Part shown: one piece after another, positions 32,090 through 42,344 of the stretch
Layout of the letters: each line of letters starts with the position of its first letter
How positions within the stretch are numbered: position 1 is the stretch's first letter
Notes under the pieces: model-generated
What the model was told of the DNA's origin: nothing
Database searches by the model: none
Seen by the model: only the letters and a program-made list of their open reading frames with translations
Program-made: the position numbers and the translations under genes
Source of the DNA: Leptobrachium leishanense
Taxonomy: Eukaryota > Chordata > Amphibia > Anura > Megophryidae
Length of the DNA stretch: 64,000 nucleotides
NCBI GenBank assembly: GCA_009667805.1
Contig: CM019063.1
Coordinates: 351,812,942-351,876,941 of the forward strand
Direction: 5' to 3'

Positions 32090-33576
32090 GGGGGGCTTGG
32101 CTAGCTGCGGACAGGAGAGGTCAAATTTAGAAGGAGCTCCGCTGTGATTTTATCTCCCCGTGGCCTTTTGAAGACTTTTCCGGCAGAGGTTTTATATAAG
32201 TGGATTATCGGCGGCAGGCCATGGGTGTGCATCAAACAGAGCCTGTGTGCCCCCCCCCCCGTCCAGAGAGAAGCAGCTGCTCGCCAACGCTCCAGCTGGA
32301 ATATACTTACGGCGGCCATTTTGGGGCCTATCTTTGGGCTTCTATGGTTCCCCGGCCTTCCTATCTCGAGACTCAGATCCTGATGGAGGGCCCATGTTTC
32401 CCGGGCTTATTAGATGCTTTGCTGTTCTTCCTGGAGGATGATGAGCGCCCGCTGAAGTGCGGTGACATGCGTCGCATGATGGCAATGCTGCGGCCTGACG
32501 AGAGTGGAGGCCTCGGACAGAGGTGCTTCGGGGGACGATCGGCCTGAGGAGCCCCTGGCTGCTGGGCGGCAGAGGAGAAGGAGAGCGAGGCGCTGCAGGC
32601 TGAAGATAGTGAGGATCCGCCTGCTGGCTGTGAGGTCTGGGACTGCACGGATGTCATTGGGCTGGTTGCCGTGGTTCCCCACGGGTCTGCACCTCGAGGA
32701 TCGACCATCGCTGTGGATCTGTGTATCCCCTGGATCTTTAAAGCTGTAAGGGAGGTTGAGGGGGCTTCTTGGCAGAGCAATGGCCACTATACCTCTAGCG
32801 AGGTTGGATGCCCTTGTGCTCCACATTACCTCCCACACGCTATGCTGGGGACCCTGGTACCCTCCCTGTTCCGGGACACGGGCTGAGGCATTTTTGCCAC
32901 ATTATCTGCTGTGCGGTTTCTTTTTGAGGCAGAACCGTACCTTTCATGAAACACCCCCCCTGTGGACTTTGTCCCCCCTCCCTCGCTGAGACTTTCTATT
33001 TTTACTTTTGATGACTTTTTTGTGCTGATGTACCCAGGCGGCGGATGACTTTTTTTGCCTCTTAGAGACACCCTTTGCTGACCCTTTCTCCCCCTTTTTT
33101 TTGCCCCCCCCCTCCAATTTTGTTTAATTTGGCATATACGGGTTCACTCGGGGAATGCAGCTGCGGACTGGTGCCCTGTCTGACCCATGAGTGCCTGGGC
33201 CCCCCACGGTCCCCCCATGGTCTTTTGACCACACGGGAGTAAGCTTGCCATTATCACCCCCTTTTTTTTTTCATCTCCCCCCTCGTTTCACTTGATGTCT
33301 CCAGCTGACTTTTAGTATGAACATTGCTTTTTGATTTTTTTTTCTTCGCAGTACATATTTTGCTCTGATGACTTTCCTGTCCCCCAATTTTCTCTAAGAT
33401 GACCTTTACTAGATGTGCTTATTCTTTTCTCAGATGACTATTGCTGTGGTCTTGCGCGACCGCTTTTGGCTGTTTATGATGTCATGTTTTGGCCCAGCGG
33501 GGCAATTATTATATGCCTGTTTGTCTTGCTGACTATCGCTTATAATAAAAAACCTTAATACATAAAAAATAAATCA
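32090..33576 (+). mobile_element. Non-coding retroposon with target duplication
   Basis: 1487 bp bounded by TATAAATGA (32081-32089 and 33577-33585). It starts GGGGGGCTTGGCTAGC and ends in A-rich AATAAAAAA-type sequence, so it behaves like a polyadenylated plus-strand retrocopy. The first half is GC-rich like a LINE 5'UTR and the second is T/C-rich like a LINE 3'UTR. No ORF has recognisable motifs. It may be an internally deleted LINE or a non-autonomous relative. Confidence 0.55.
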
Positions 33577-33629
33577 TATAAATGATTGAACCAACGAACT
33601 TCTAACTTTTTATGTGCCAATAAATTGAA

Positions 33630-33890
33630 AGTGACGGCTGTTCTGTCACAATCCCCATATCTCCATTTGGGAGGTAGGGAGTTAACTGGCCCACTGAAGT
33701 CATTGCACATATGGCGATGACGTCAGTGGGTAGGTGGTGACCCAGAGGCTTGGCTGACATCCAAGATGTCAGCCACTTTTGGATTTGAATCGCAATCTGA
33801 CACCTAAGGGATTAAAAACAGGTACCACTGAAAGGGACTGGCCCTGCCCTCTCCAGCGGTACCTGTCTTGTGTCTAACTAGAGGGTTGTT
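33630..33890 (-). mobile_element. piggyBac-like MITE fragment
   Basis: The reverse complement matches the interior of the MITE at 53878-55111: GGCTGACATC(T)TGGATGTCAGCC, ACTGAC...CATATGTG, CAGTGGGCCAGTTAAC and CCGCTGGAGAGGG. It abuts the broken 3' end of CR1 at about 33890. No TTAA end is preserved. Confidence 0.65.
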
Positions 33891-36353
33891 TTTATCCCGT
33901 GAGTGAACTCCCCTTTTAATGCATGCCAATACTTTGCTTGCCTTGGCGGCTGCTGTTTGACATTGCACATTGTTACTTAGTTTGAAGTCTATGATTATTC
34001 CCAAATCCTTCTCCTGCTTGGATTTCCCTAACTCCGTACCATTTACTGTATAAATTACTTGTGTGTTCTTCACTCCAAAGTGCATAACTTTGCATTTATC
34101 TACATTAAATTTCATCTGCCAATTAAGTGCCCAGTCCCCCAATCTATCTAAATCCCTCTGTAGCAAAGTAACATCCTGCTCACATTGTATTACTTTTCCT
34201 AGTTTTGTGTCATCTGCAAACACTGATACATGACTTTCAATGCCTATCTCAAGGTCATTTATAAATAAATTGAATAGTATTGGTCCTATAACAGACCCCT
34301 GAGGGACACCGCTTACCACTGGTGTCCATCTTGAAAATGTACCATTTATGACCACTCTCTGTACCCTATCTTTTAGCCAGTTTTCTATCCAAGAACAAGT
34401 ATTTTCATCTAGACCAATTTTTCTTAATTTAAATAGTAACCTTTTGTGTGGAACTGTGTCGAAAGCTTTGGCAAAATCTAAGTAAATCACATCCACTGCG
34501 ACCCCCTGATCTATACTTCTACTTACTTCCTCATAGAACGTAATTAGGTTAGTCTGACAGGATCTGTGTTTCATGAAACCATGCTGATTTTTGCCAATAA
34601 CATTATACCTCCCAATAAATTCCTGAATATTATCCCTTAGTAACCCCTCGAATACTTTCCCAGCCACAGATGTTAAGCTCACAGGTCTATAATTCCCAGG
34701 CACAAACTTTAAACCTTTCTTAAATATAGGGACGACGTCAGCTTTTCTCCAATCCTCTGGTATTATTCCTGAAAGAAAAGAATCTTGAAAGATTAAGAAC
34801 AGAGGTTTACATATTTCAACACATAGCTCTCTCAGTACTCGCTGGTGAATTCCATCTGGCCCTGGGGCTTTATTCACATTCACATTGTTTAATTTCTGCA
34901 AAACCTTGTCCTGAGTCAACCAGTCACTTTGTATTAGTAAGTTTTTATTAATGAATTGCATGTCTCCTGTTATAGGTTTCTCTTTGATAAATACTGAAGA
35001 AAAATAATCATTTAAAATTTCTGCCTTATCCTGATCTTCAGTTAACAATAACCCTGACTCAGATTTTAGTGAACCTACATTTTCACTCTTAGGTTTTTTG
35101 GAATTTATGTACCTAAAGAATCTTTTAGGGTTGATCTTGCTCTCTTTGGCTATTTCTTTTTCATTTTCTAGTTTAGCCCATCTAATCGCATTTTTACATG
35201 CTTTATTGGCTGCCCTATACGCTTTATAGGATGCCTCAGATTTATCAGATTTAAAAGCTTTAAATGCCTTCTTTTTATTTTTCATTTCCTTAGTTACCTT
35301 CCTACTAAGCCACATTGGTTTCAGTCTGTTTCTTTTATATTTATTAACCAGTGGAATATATTGAGACGTGTACTTTTCTAGTGTTAGTTTAAAGATATTC
35401 CACTTATCCTCAGTGTTTTTCCCGTGAAAGAGTTTCTGCCAGTCAATGACATTGAGAGCTTCCTTTATTTTAATAAAGTTGGCCTTTTTAAAATTATATG
35501 TTTTAGCATGCCCCTTATGAATGTGTTTTTTTGAGTTTATTTCAAAAGTCACCATATTATGGTCACTGTTTCCCAACTGTTCCTTTACATTAATATTTGA
35601 GAAAAGATCCACATTATTTGTTATAACCAGGTCCAGACAGTTATCCTCTCTAGTTGGTGTTTCTACCAGTTGTGACATGAAGGTATCATTTAAAATGTTC
35701 AGAAACCGGATTCCCTTTGCTGAATTACTAGTCCCACTATCCCAATTAATGTCCGGGTAATTAAAATCTCCAATAATTAAAGTGCTACCATGCTCTGCAG
35801 CCTTCCTAATTTGCTCTAACAGTTGTTCTTCCTCATCATTATCTATATTAGGTGGTTTATAGCATATGCCAACCAATAGTTGACTTCCCTGTTTATTCCC
35901 CAACGAAATATTTACCCATAAGGATTCCACATTTCCCTCATCGCTTTCCAGTTGTGTAATATTAGGCTTTAAATCCTGATTTACATATAAACACACTCCA
36001 CCCCCTTTCTTATGTTTCCTATCCTTGCTAAAGAATGTATAACCGTTTAAGTTTACAGCCCAGTCATGCGTTTCGTCCCACCACGTTTCTGTTATTCCTA
36101 TAATGTCGTATTGCTTAGTGTATGCTATTACCTCTAGTTCCCCCATCTTGTTATTGAGGCTCCTTGCATTAGCAAGCATACATTTAATGTTGTCTCTACC
36201 CACACATGCTGAATGCGACTTTACATTACATGCCTCCACTGTTCTGACATTACCCATCCCCCCGGCTCCACCCCCCTTAGTCTGAGCTGAAACCCTTGCG
36301 CTATCTACTCTGTCTTCATTTTGTAAGATACTGTATCCCTCCCCCCCTTCCAC
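33804..36353 (-). CDS. CR1 ORF2 protein: APE endonuclease and reverse transcriptase
   Basis: 849 codons open. The APE-type endonuclease spans about 57-275 (ANARSLNNK, ITETWW, GDFNYPDINW at 195, LDLVITN, NSDHNM at 262). A basic linker follows. The RT spans about 490-760: GNYRPVSLTSVAGKVFE, YLDFAKAFDTVPHK, GVPQGSVIGPILFNLFIND and FADD at 712-715. After residue about 821 the frame runs into unrelated MITE sequence, so the C-terminus is lost. The protein nicks target DNA and copies LINE RNA there. The frame starts at a GTG overlapping the ORF1 TAG; the first ATG is at codon 33. No frameshift or internal stop. Confidence 0.9.
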   Translation of the reverse strand: MEGGEGYSILQNEDRVDSARVSAQTKGGGAGGMGNVRTVEACNVKSHSACVGRDNIKCMLANARSLNNKMGELEVIAYTKQYDIIGITETWWDETHDWAVNLNGYTFFSKDRKHKKGGGVCLYVNQDLKPNITQLESDEGNVESLWVNISLGNKQGSQLLVGICYKPPNIDNDEEEQLLEQIRKAAEHGSTLIIGDFNYPDINWDSGTSNSAKGIRFLNILNDTFMSQLVETPTREDNCLDLVITNNVDLFSNINVKEQLGNSDHNMVTFEINSKKHIHKGHAKTYNFKKANFIKIKEALNVIDWQKLFHGKNTEDKWNIFKLTLEKYTSQYIPLVNKYKRNRLKPMWLSRKVTKEMKNKKKAFKAFKSDKSEASYKAYRAANKACKNAIRWAKLENEKEIAKESKINPKRFFRYINSKKPKSENVGSLKSESGLLLTEDQDKAEILNDYFSSVFIKEKPITGDMQFINKNLLIQSDWLTQDKVLQKLNNVNVNKAPGPDGIHQRVLRELCVEICKPLFLIFQDSFLSGIIPEDWRKADVVPIFKKGLKFVPGNYRPVSLTSVAGKVFEGLLRDNIQEFIGRYNVIGKNQHGFMKHRSCQTNLITFYEEVSRSIDQGVAVDVIYLDFAKAFDTVPHKRLLFKLRKIGLDENTCSWIENWLKDRVQRVVINGTFSRWTPVVSGVPQGSVIGPILFNLFINDLEIGIESHVSVFADDTKLGKVIQCEQDVTLLQRDLDRLGDWALNWQMKFNVDKCKVMHFGVKNTQVIYTVNGTELGKSKQEKDLGIIIDFKLSNNVQCQTAAAKASKVLACIKRGVHSRDKNNPLVRHKTGTAGEGRASPFQWYLFLIP

Positions 36354-37745
36354 TAGTTTAAAGTCTCCTCCAACCTTTTAACCATCCTCTCCCCTAGCAC
36401 AGCAGACCCTCTTCCATTCAGGTGCAATCTATCACAACTATACAGATTGTACCCCAGTGCAAAATGAGCCCAGTGCTCTAAAAATCCAAAGCCCTCCTTC
36501 CTGCACCAAGCTTTAAGCCACGCATTGACCTCCCTAATCTCCCGCTGCCTTTCCACTGTAGCACGTGGCACAGGTAGGATCTCAGAAAATACTACCTTGG
36601 AGGACCTCTTCTTCAGTTTACTTCCTAATTCCCTGAAATCATTCTTCAGGTCCTTCCATCTTCCTCTTACTTTGTCATTGGTACCAATATGGACCATGAC
36701 AGCTGGGTCATCTCCAGCCCCTCCCAATAATCTATCAACTCTGTCAACCACATGCCTAACACAGGCACCCGGCAGACAGCAAACTGTCCGGTTAAGGCGA
36801 TCAGCGTGACAGATTACCCTATCTACTCTCTTAATAATAGAGTCCCCTACCACCACAACCTGTCTAGGCTTACTTGCCCTCTTTATCCCTCCCTTACTTG
36901 GTGGGCTGATCCCCCGGCTGTTAGAGGGAGCAGCCTCCTCCAGTACTGCTACACCTGAGCTGATGCACCCAACATCTTCGCTCAAAGGGGCTAATCTGTT
37001 GGTGTGCGCAAAATCAGGACTAGCCAACCTTTTCCTCTTCCCTCCCCCCCTGCTACCACGTGTCACTGACACCCAGCTACCAACCTGTTCCCCGGTTAAC
37101 TCCACTCCTCCCACACCCCTAGATTCCTCAACTATACTTTGCTCCGTGAGAAGCAGGCTCCTTTCAAGATTGTCAATCTGCCTCAGCGTTACGATTTGCC
37201 CTTCCAGATCTCCAATATGAGCTTCCAGAAGAGTTACACGTTCACACTTGCTACAGAGATATGGACCTGGAAGGATTCCTCCAGACATGCATACATGCAG
37301 CAGGATGTGCACTGGGTCAAACCTTCAAGCTTGCTAACACTCATACCCACAACAAGAGAATATATCACAATTGATACCTGTTATTTGAACTCCTGTTTTT
37401 AAACTCCACTTGAAAATAGCCCACTTAGGAGTAGACCACTACAAGCCCTTGTGAGCAAGCTCAGTGAGCTGCCATTGAGTTTATGTAGCCATACAAGTGA
37501 AATCGCCTGACAGGCTACACGCCCCCAATTAACAAGTCACCAGCCACCCAGGGAAAAAAAAACAACCAAAAAGCACAACAGAAAAAAAAAAACCAGCAAA
37601 GAGAAATTAAACAAATAAATAAACCAGAGGTTTCTCTCCCTCTAGAGATACAAAGCACAGACCAGTACAGGTAGAATTCCTGTTTTTAAACTCCACTTGA
37701 AAATAGCCCACTTAGGAGTAGACCACTACAAGCCCTTGTGAGCCC
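33895..37745 (-). mobile_element. CR1-group LINE, nearly complete, 3'-truncated
   Basis: A minus-strand element with a 5'UTR (37289-37745), ORF1 (36353-37288) and ORF2 (to about 33895). The 5'UTR contains two direct copies of a 65-bp segment 287 bp apart (37391 and 37678), like tandem promoter monomers. The 3'UTR and the last part of ORF2 are replaced by a piggyBac-like fragment. Both frames are open over their whole preserved length, unlike the other LINEs here, suggesting a recent copy. Confidence 0.85.
36353..37288 (-). CDS. CR1 ORF1 protein with SGNH esterase domain
   Basis: From the ATG at 37288 about 311 codons. The N-terminus MSGGILPGPYLCSKCERVT has a CxxC knuckle followed by a short leucine-rich coiled-coil. 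The C-terminal half is an SGNH/GDSL-type esterase-like domain: VVVVGDSIIKRVD (nucleophile Ser), VHIGTND (block III) and DRLHLNGRG (catalytic Asp-x-x-His). CR1-type ORF1 proteins with esterase domains are established, with proposed membrane or lipid roles. All the expected catalytic residues are present. It overlaps ORF2 by one base. Confidence 0.85.
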   Translation of the reverse strand: MSGGILPGPYLCSKCERVTLLEAHIGDLEGQIVTLRQIDNLERSLLLTEQSIVEESRGVGGVELTGEQVGSWVSVTRGSRGGGKRKRLASPDFAHTNRLAPLSEDVGCISSGVAVLEEAAPSNSRGISPPSKGGIKRASKPRQVVVVGDSIIKRVDRVICHADRLNRTVCCLPGACVRHVVDRVDRLLGGAGDDPAVMVHIGTNDKVRGRWKDLKNDFRELGSKLKKRSSKVVFSEILPVPRATVERQREIREVNAWLKAWCRKEGFGFLEHWAHFALGYNLYSCDRLHLNGRGSAVLGERMVKRLEETLN

Positions 37746-37779
37746 TTGTGAGTCCACCCCTCCCCTTCCACATTTTTTA

Positions 37780-38003
37780 CTGCAGGCGCCGGGGGAGCCT
37801 GGCGATAACATCATCACGACTGCCGGGCCCCCAGAAAAAGAGGGACAGACTCCAGGCCTGCCAGACCGCTGCGGGACCCTGGCGAGAGAGGTGAGTTAGG
37901 AGGGAGCGAAGTTAGGAGACCAGGATGTACATAGTACGTCCGTAGTCGTTAGAGGGATTTTCCACAGGACGTACGTATGTACGTCCGTGGTCAGGAAGGG
38001 GGT
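37780..38003. mobile_element. piggyBac-like MITE end fragment
   Basis: Ends with GGACGTACGTATGTACGTCC then GTGGTCAGGAAGGGGG, which parallels the ACGTACCCTGTACGTCC and GACC...GGGGTTAA end of the MITE at 53878. The final TTAA is degraded to GTAA. Confidence 0.5.
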
Positions 38004-38009
38004 AAAAGA

Positions 38010-38965
38010 ATAGCATTTTTTTGGTTTGATCCTTCCCCCAGTTCGGCGGCATTCATTGGATCATTTGCTTTTTTCGGCAGCGTGCGGCGATCAGATCGGC
38101 GGCTTTCGGGGGTCTGGGACAGCTCCCGTTCGGCGCACTTCGGGGACCCTGTGGTGAATACTGAATTCACCGGAGGGTTGGCAAACGGGAATTGGAACGA
38201 GAAAGCACTGAAATTACACCACATCTGTTTTTGCTTGGGATTTCTGGGACTGTTCACCCCAATTTTTCGGAGGCCGTGCTGCTCCTTTTTGTCTGGGATT
38301 TCCCACCCTCCCCCATTTCCCCCCTTTTTTCTTTTTTTGTTTAAGTAGCTTGACTTATGCTGAGGGATTTTTGATTTCTCCTCATTTGCTGTGACATTCT
38401 GAGGATGTTTTTGATTCCCCCCATTTTTCACCCCCCTCACCGCCCAACTATTTGTGCGGGGTTCCCTGTGTGACCCTTTTCCTCAGGATTGATGTGGGAG
38501 TCCGGCTGGGGTTGCTGATCATTCTTTTATTTTTTTGGTATGGAACACTGGGTAGACACCTGGGTGAGCCAGTGGGGTGGCAGCCTAGGCTATGGCCGCC
38601 CTCCTGGCCCCAGATCTCCCAGCCTTGTGGCCTCTTCCCAGGCCCCCAGTTTCTGTTCAGTAGCTTGCTCGAGCAGGGTATGCCACGATTTATTGGGCAG
38701 TCCCTTTCCTCACCCCCTTTTTTCCCCCTTCCTGATGCCCAGCCCTGCCGGACTCCAACACTTTTTGCCTTTTTTGGTCTGCCCCTGATTTGTTTGGATT
38801 TGTTTTGCTCCACTCACTCCTTTACCCCTTCCTCATCTTTTTATTTTTACTATTTCATGACTTTGTAAATGACATTTTAAGGTCCTGCGTGGCCATTGTT
38901 CATCGCTTCCTTCTTTTTGACTATCTGTATTCAAATTCTAAAATAAAGAATTTATAAAAAAAATA
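38010..38965 (+). mobile_element. LINE 3'UTR-like retroposon tail
   Basis: Non-coding. 38040-38180 contains GTGAATACTGAATTCACCGG, also found in the MITE at 60020-60827. The right half ends GACTATCTGTATTCAAATTC then AATAAAGAATTTATAAAA, a polyadenylated LINE-like tail resembling the end of 32090-33576. No coding motif seen. Confidence 0.4.
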
Positions 38966-39818
38966 AAAAAAGAGTTTTCATAGAAAATTCATAGATTTTT
39001 TTTTGAAATTCAAAGTTTATTATCACAGGAAAACAGAAAAAAGTAAAGTAGATACAAACCTCAAGGGTGAGATAGGAGTACAACAAGTACAGAAAAAGGC
39101 CAATAACAAAGTAAACCGGATGTATATAGGTGTACACCGACAATGTGAGAAATTCGACAGTTGATCACGAGTCTCCGGTCCACCCCCATCGCCACGAGAA
39201 TCGGATCATCAATATTCGGCTATCATGCGCTTAGTTAACCAAACCTAAAGTGGGGTGCCAAAGGGTATAGATCTTGGGGAGTGTGGATGAGACCGTGGGG
39301 CTAAAATGAGAGTGCTGGTGTACTAGTGAGGCCAGTAAAGGAGAGAAAGAGAGAAGGAGGGGAGGGAAGAGATAGAAAAGGTGGATATTAAGGGGGGGGT
39401 GGGAGTGGAATGATGACACAACAAAAGGACATATATCGAGCTGCGGACATACGTAAAGCCACAGTGCCAGGACAAGATAAGCAAGGCCCCTTAATCAGAG
39501 CTCGAACAGCTATGGGTCAGCTGGTCCCTGTCGAACCCCAAGCGCAACGATGCAGCGTATTCCTCCCAGTAGTACCACTTTGTCGCAAATTCCGCCGACA
39601 GTCCTATGTCTGCCGCCTCTCGATGGTCAATAGATCGAAGCACTTCCACTCTACCCATCCAATCCTCAGTGGAGGGGATCCTGTCAGTGCGTCACAAGAC
39701 CGGTACGAGAGAGCGAGCTGCGAGAAGCATAGACATTAGCACCGAGTGCTTCAGGTTTTTGAGGGGGAGTGCTATATGAAACAGAAGGAAGCAGGCTGGA
39801 GAGAGTGACAGGTCCACA

Positions 39819-42206
39819 TCAGTGACCCGGAGTATGGCGTTGTGAATCTTGCGCCAGAATTCCAGTAGGGGGGGGACATGACCACCACATATGCAGAAAT
39901 GTTCCTTCTGCATTATTGCACCTCCAGCATACTGAGGAGGTCTGCGGAAATAGCCAGTGGAGGAAGCTGGGGGTTCTATACCAAAAGGAGAGAATCTTAT
40001 AGGATGTTTCTTGTGTGCGGTTAACTCCACAGCCTTTATGGACCAGCATAAACGTGTTGGACCATTGAGCTGGGGTAAAACTAGTTCCAAGCTCCACTTC
40101 CCATCTAGACACGAAAGGTGGGTCTTTTGAGTTGGATGTCAAGATCAGGCCGTAGATAGTGGATACCCCTCGTGTTAAGGGAAGACCCATTTGGCAGAAT
40201 TGTTTAAATGGCAGTAGTGGGCTACTCAAGCTATAGCCACAGTTAAGACTCTTCAGGTATAATTTAATTTGGGCGAAGTTGAATTGTTCCAGCAGAGAGA
40301 GTGGACCCATAGCGGCCGATCGTGGGGAAAGGTCTAAGCGGCCATCTGGGGGAGGTCTAAGGCTCGAAGCCTACCAGTATCGGACAATCTATCCCGCAGA
40401 GATGGCAACACTCCGCTCGGCAGGCCCGGGTTGTGCATCAGGGGCAAAAGCGGGGAGAGGGCTGAGGAGAGACCAAACATTAGTTTACGCGAGTGGCAGA
40501 GTCGTAGCGTATTCGAAACTGGGTCCAGATCAGGGCGTATGCCAGCGAGGCAGTTCGGTGGCAACCACGGTAGCGTCCATAAAAGATGGGGGAAAGGGCA
40601 TGCTCTACGTCTAACCAGCGTTTGTCTAGCTTTTGCGCTGACCATTCAACTATCCTCGCCATTTGACTGGCAAGATAGTATTCCCTCGGGTCTGGTAGGG
40701 CTAAGCCCTACCACATTACCTTAAAACTCACTCTTGGACGGCCGTGGGCCCAGACAAAGTGTAGTAACTCTTTTCGGAGAGCGGTAAAAAATGAGACCGG
40801 GATCAATATGGGCAAGGTGTTAAATAAGTACAGCAGACGTGGTAACAAGTTCATCTTAAGAACGGCAATCCTGCCGAACCAGGAAAGCATTTTACCATTC
40901 CATTCCGTTAAGTCTGTTACAAAAGTGCCGAGGATCGGCAAGAAATTCAGCTCAAAGATTTTTTTGGAGGTAGCTGCCAACCATACCCCAAGGTACTTCA
41001 TCTGCCCCGGGCAGTGTCGAAATGGGTATGCCCTCCTGATCAAGGAGACAGAAGTGTGTTGTAAGGAAAAATTCAAAAATTCTGATTTGTCTCGGTTTAT
41101 CCGATATCCCGCTACCACCCCATAGTCATCCAGCATCCGTACAATCGCCGGCAGAGAAGAGTCGGGGTTCGTGACAAGGAACAGCAGATCGTCCGCGAAG
41201 GCCGAAACCTTGTGTTCGGAGGAGTGACCTCGAATACCGGTAATATCGGCATTAAGACGGATTGCTTCTAATAAAGGCTCGAGAGATGGCAAATAGGAGG
41301 GGGGGATAAGGGGCATCCTTGGCGCATACCATTTCTTATATTTAAGTTATGTGACAAGGCCCCATTGGCGCGCACCATAGCTGTGGGGTTAGAGTGCTTC
41401 TGTCCAGTGCAGGAAGGAGTCGCCCACTCCGATGCGTTGTAGGACAGAGAACAGGAAGCTCCAGCGAACTCTGTCAAAGGCCTTCTCCGCGTCCATGGAC
41501 AGCAGGAGAAGGCCTGTGTTCGAGACCCTGGCCAATCCAATTGCGCTTAGCACGTGTGTTGTTGCGTCTCGGGCTTCGCGGCCTGGGATAAAGCCTACCT
41601 GGTCTGGGTGGATTAAAGCAGGTAGGAGGGGTGCGAGGCGGTTTGCCAGGATTTTTGATAGGATTTTCAGGTCCGTGTTCAGGAGGGAAATGGGGCGATA
41701 GTTACGAACATCCGATTCGTCTTTCCCCGGTTTGTTGATTACCGAAATGGTAGCGGAGAGGGTATGGGGGTGAAATTTCTCCCCATCTTGCAACCGGGAG
41801 AAGAGGGAGGTCATATGCGGGAGCAACTCATCTGGGAAAGTTTTATAGTACTCTGCCAGGAGCCCATCTGGACCCGGGCATTTCCCGTTTTTAAGAGCGT
41901 TGATAACCCCTTTAATCTCTTCTGCGGAAATCGGTTCATCCAGGGCTTCTATAGCCGTAGGGGCCAGGTTATGGTTGAGTTTGCCATTTAGGTAGGCGTC
42001 AATTTTGATTTGAGACGGGGCCCGATCTGGTTCATCATCTATGTGGTAGAGCTTTTCATAAAAGCTCCGGAATTCCTCAAGTATCTGGTCCGGGCGTGAC
42101 ATAAGTGTCCCCGTGGAAAGTTTAATTCTAGCGATGTAAATTGCCTCCCGTTTTTTACGGAGCATATGGGCCAAGTATCTCCCCGTCTTGTTATCCTTGA
42201 GAGCGA
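39819..42206 (-). pseudogene. L1-Tx1 copy A ORF2: RT and C-terminal zinc finger
   Basis: 42174-41389 holds NYRPISLLNTDLKILSKI, HPDQVGFIPGREARDATT and SMDAEKAFDRVRW. 41540-41268 holds MRQGCPLSP. 41316-40708 holds SAFADDLLF with intact FADD. 40310-39819 ends with CWRCNNAEGTFLHMWWSC, the CCHC-type finger of L1 ORF2. Frameshifts near 41390, 41310, 40680 and 40320 break it. Confidence 0.85.
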
Positions 42207-42211
42207 AGTAG

Positions 42212-42339
42212 TGTGACGGAATGGTGTGTCCGCCTGCAGTCCTGCTCCTATCTGACCCCCTTGATGGCGTTCGGCCCGACTACCAAGTGGCTCGGCACTT
42301 GACGTCTCGAGCAGCCTGATTTGCTGACCTCTTGTTGGT
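42212..42339 (-). repeat. Truncated 3' LTR of the Gmr1-like element
   Basis: Begins TGTGACGGAATGG on the plus strand, like the LTR at 45784, and matches it for 128 bp before running into integrase 3' coding. Confidence 0.85.
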
Positions 42340-42344
42340 CACCT

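Noticed and set aside
32200..32838. Overlapping 115-142 codon frames as a host exon
   Set aside because: They occur on both strands in GC-rich sequence of a retroposon with target duplications, without family motifs.
33804..36353. Host gene with a long intact frame
   Set aside because: It carries APE endonuclease and RT motifs of CR1 and sits behind a CR1 ORF1.
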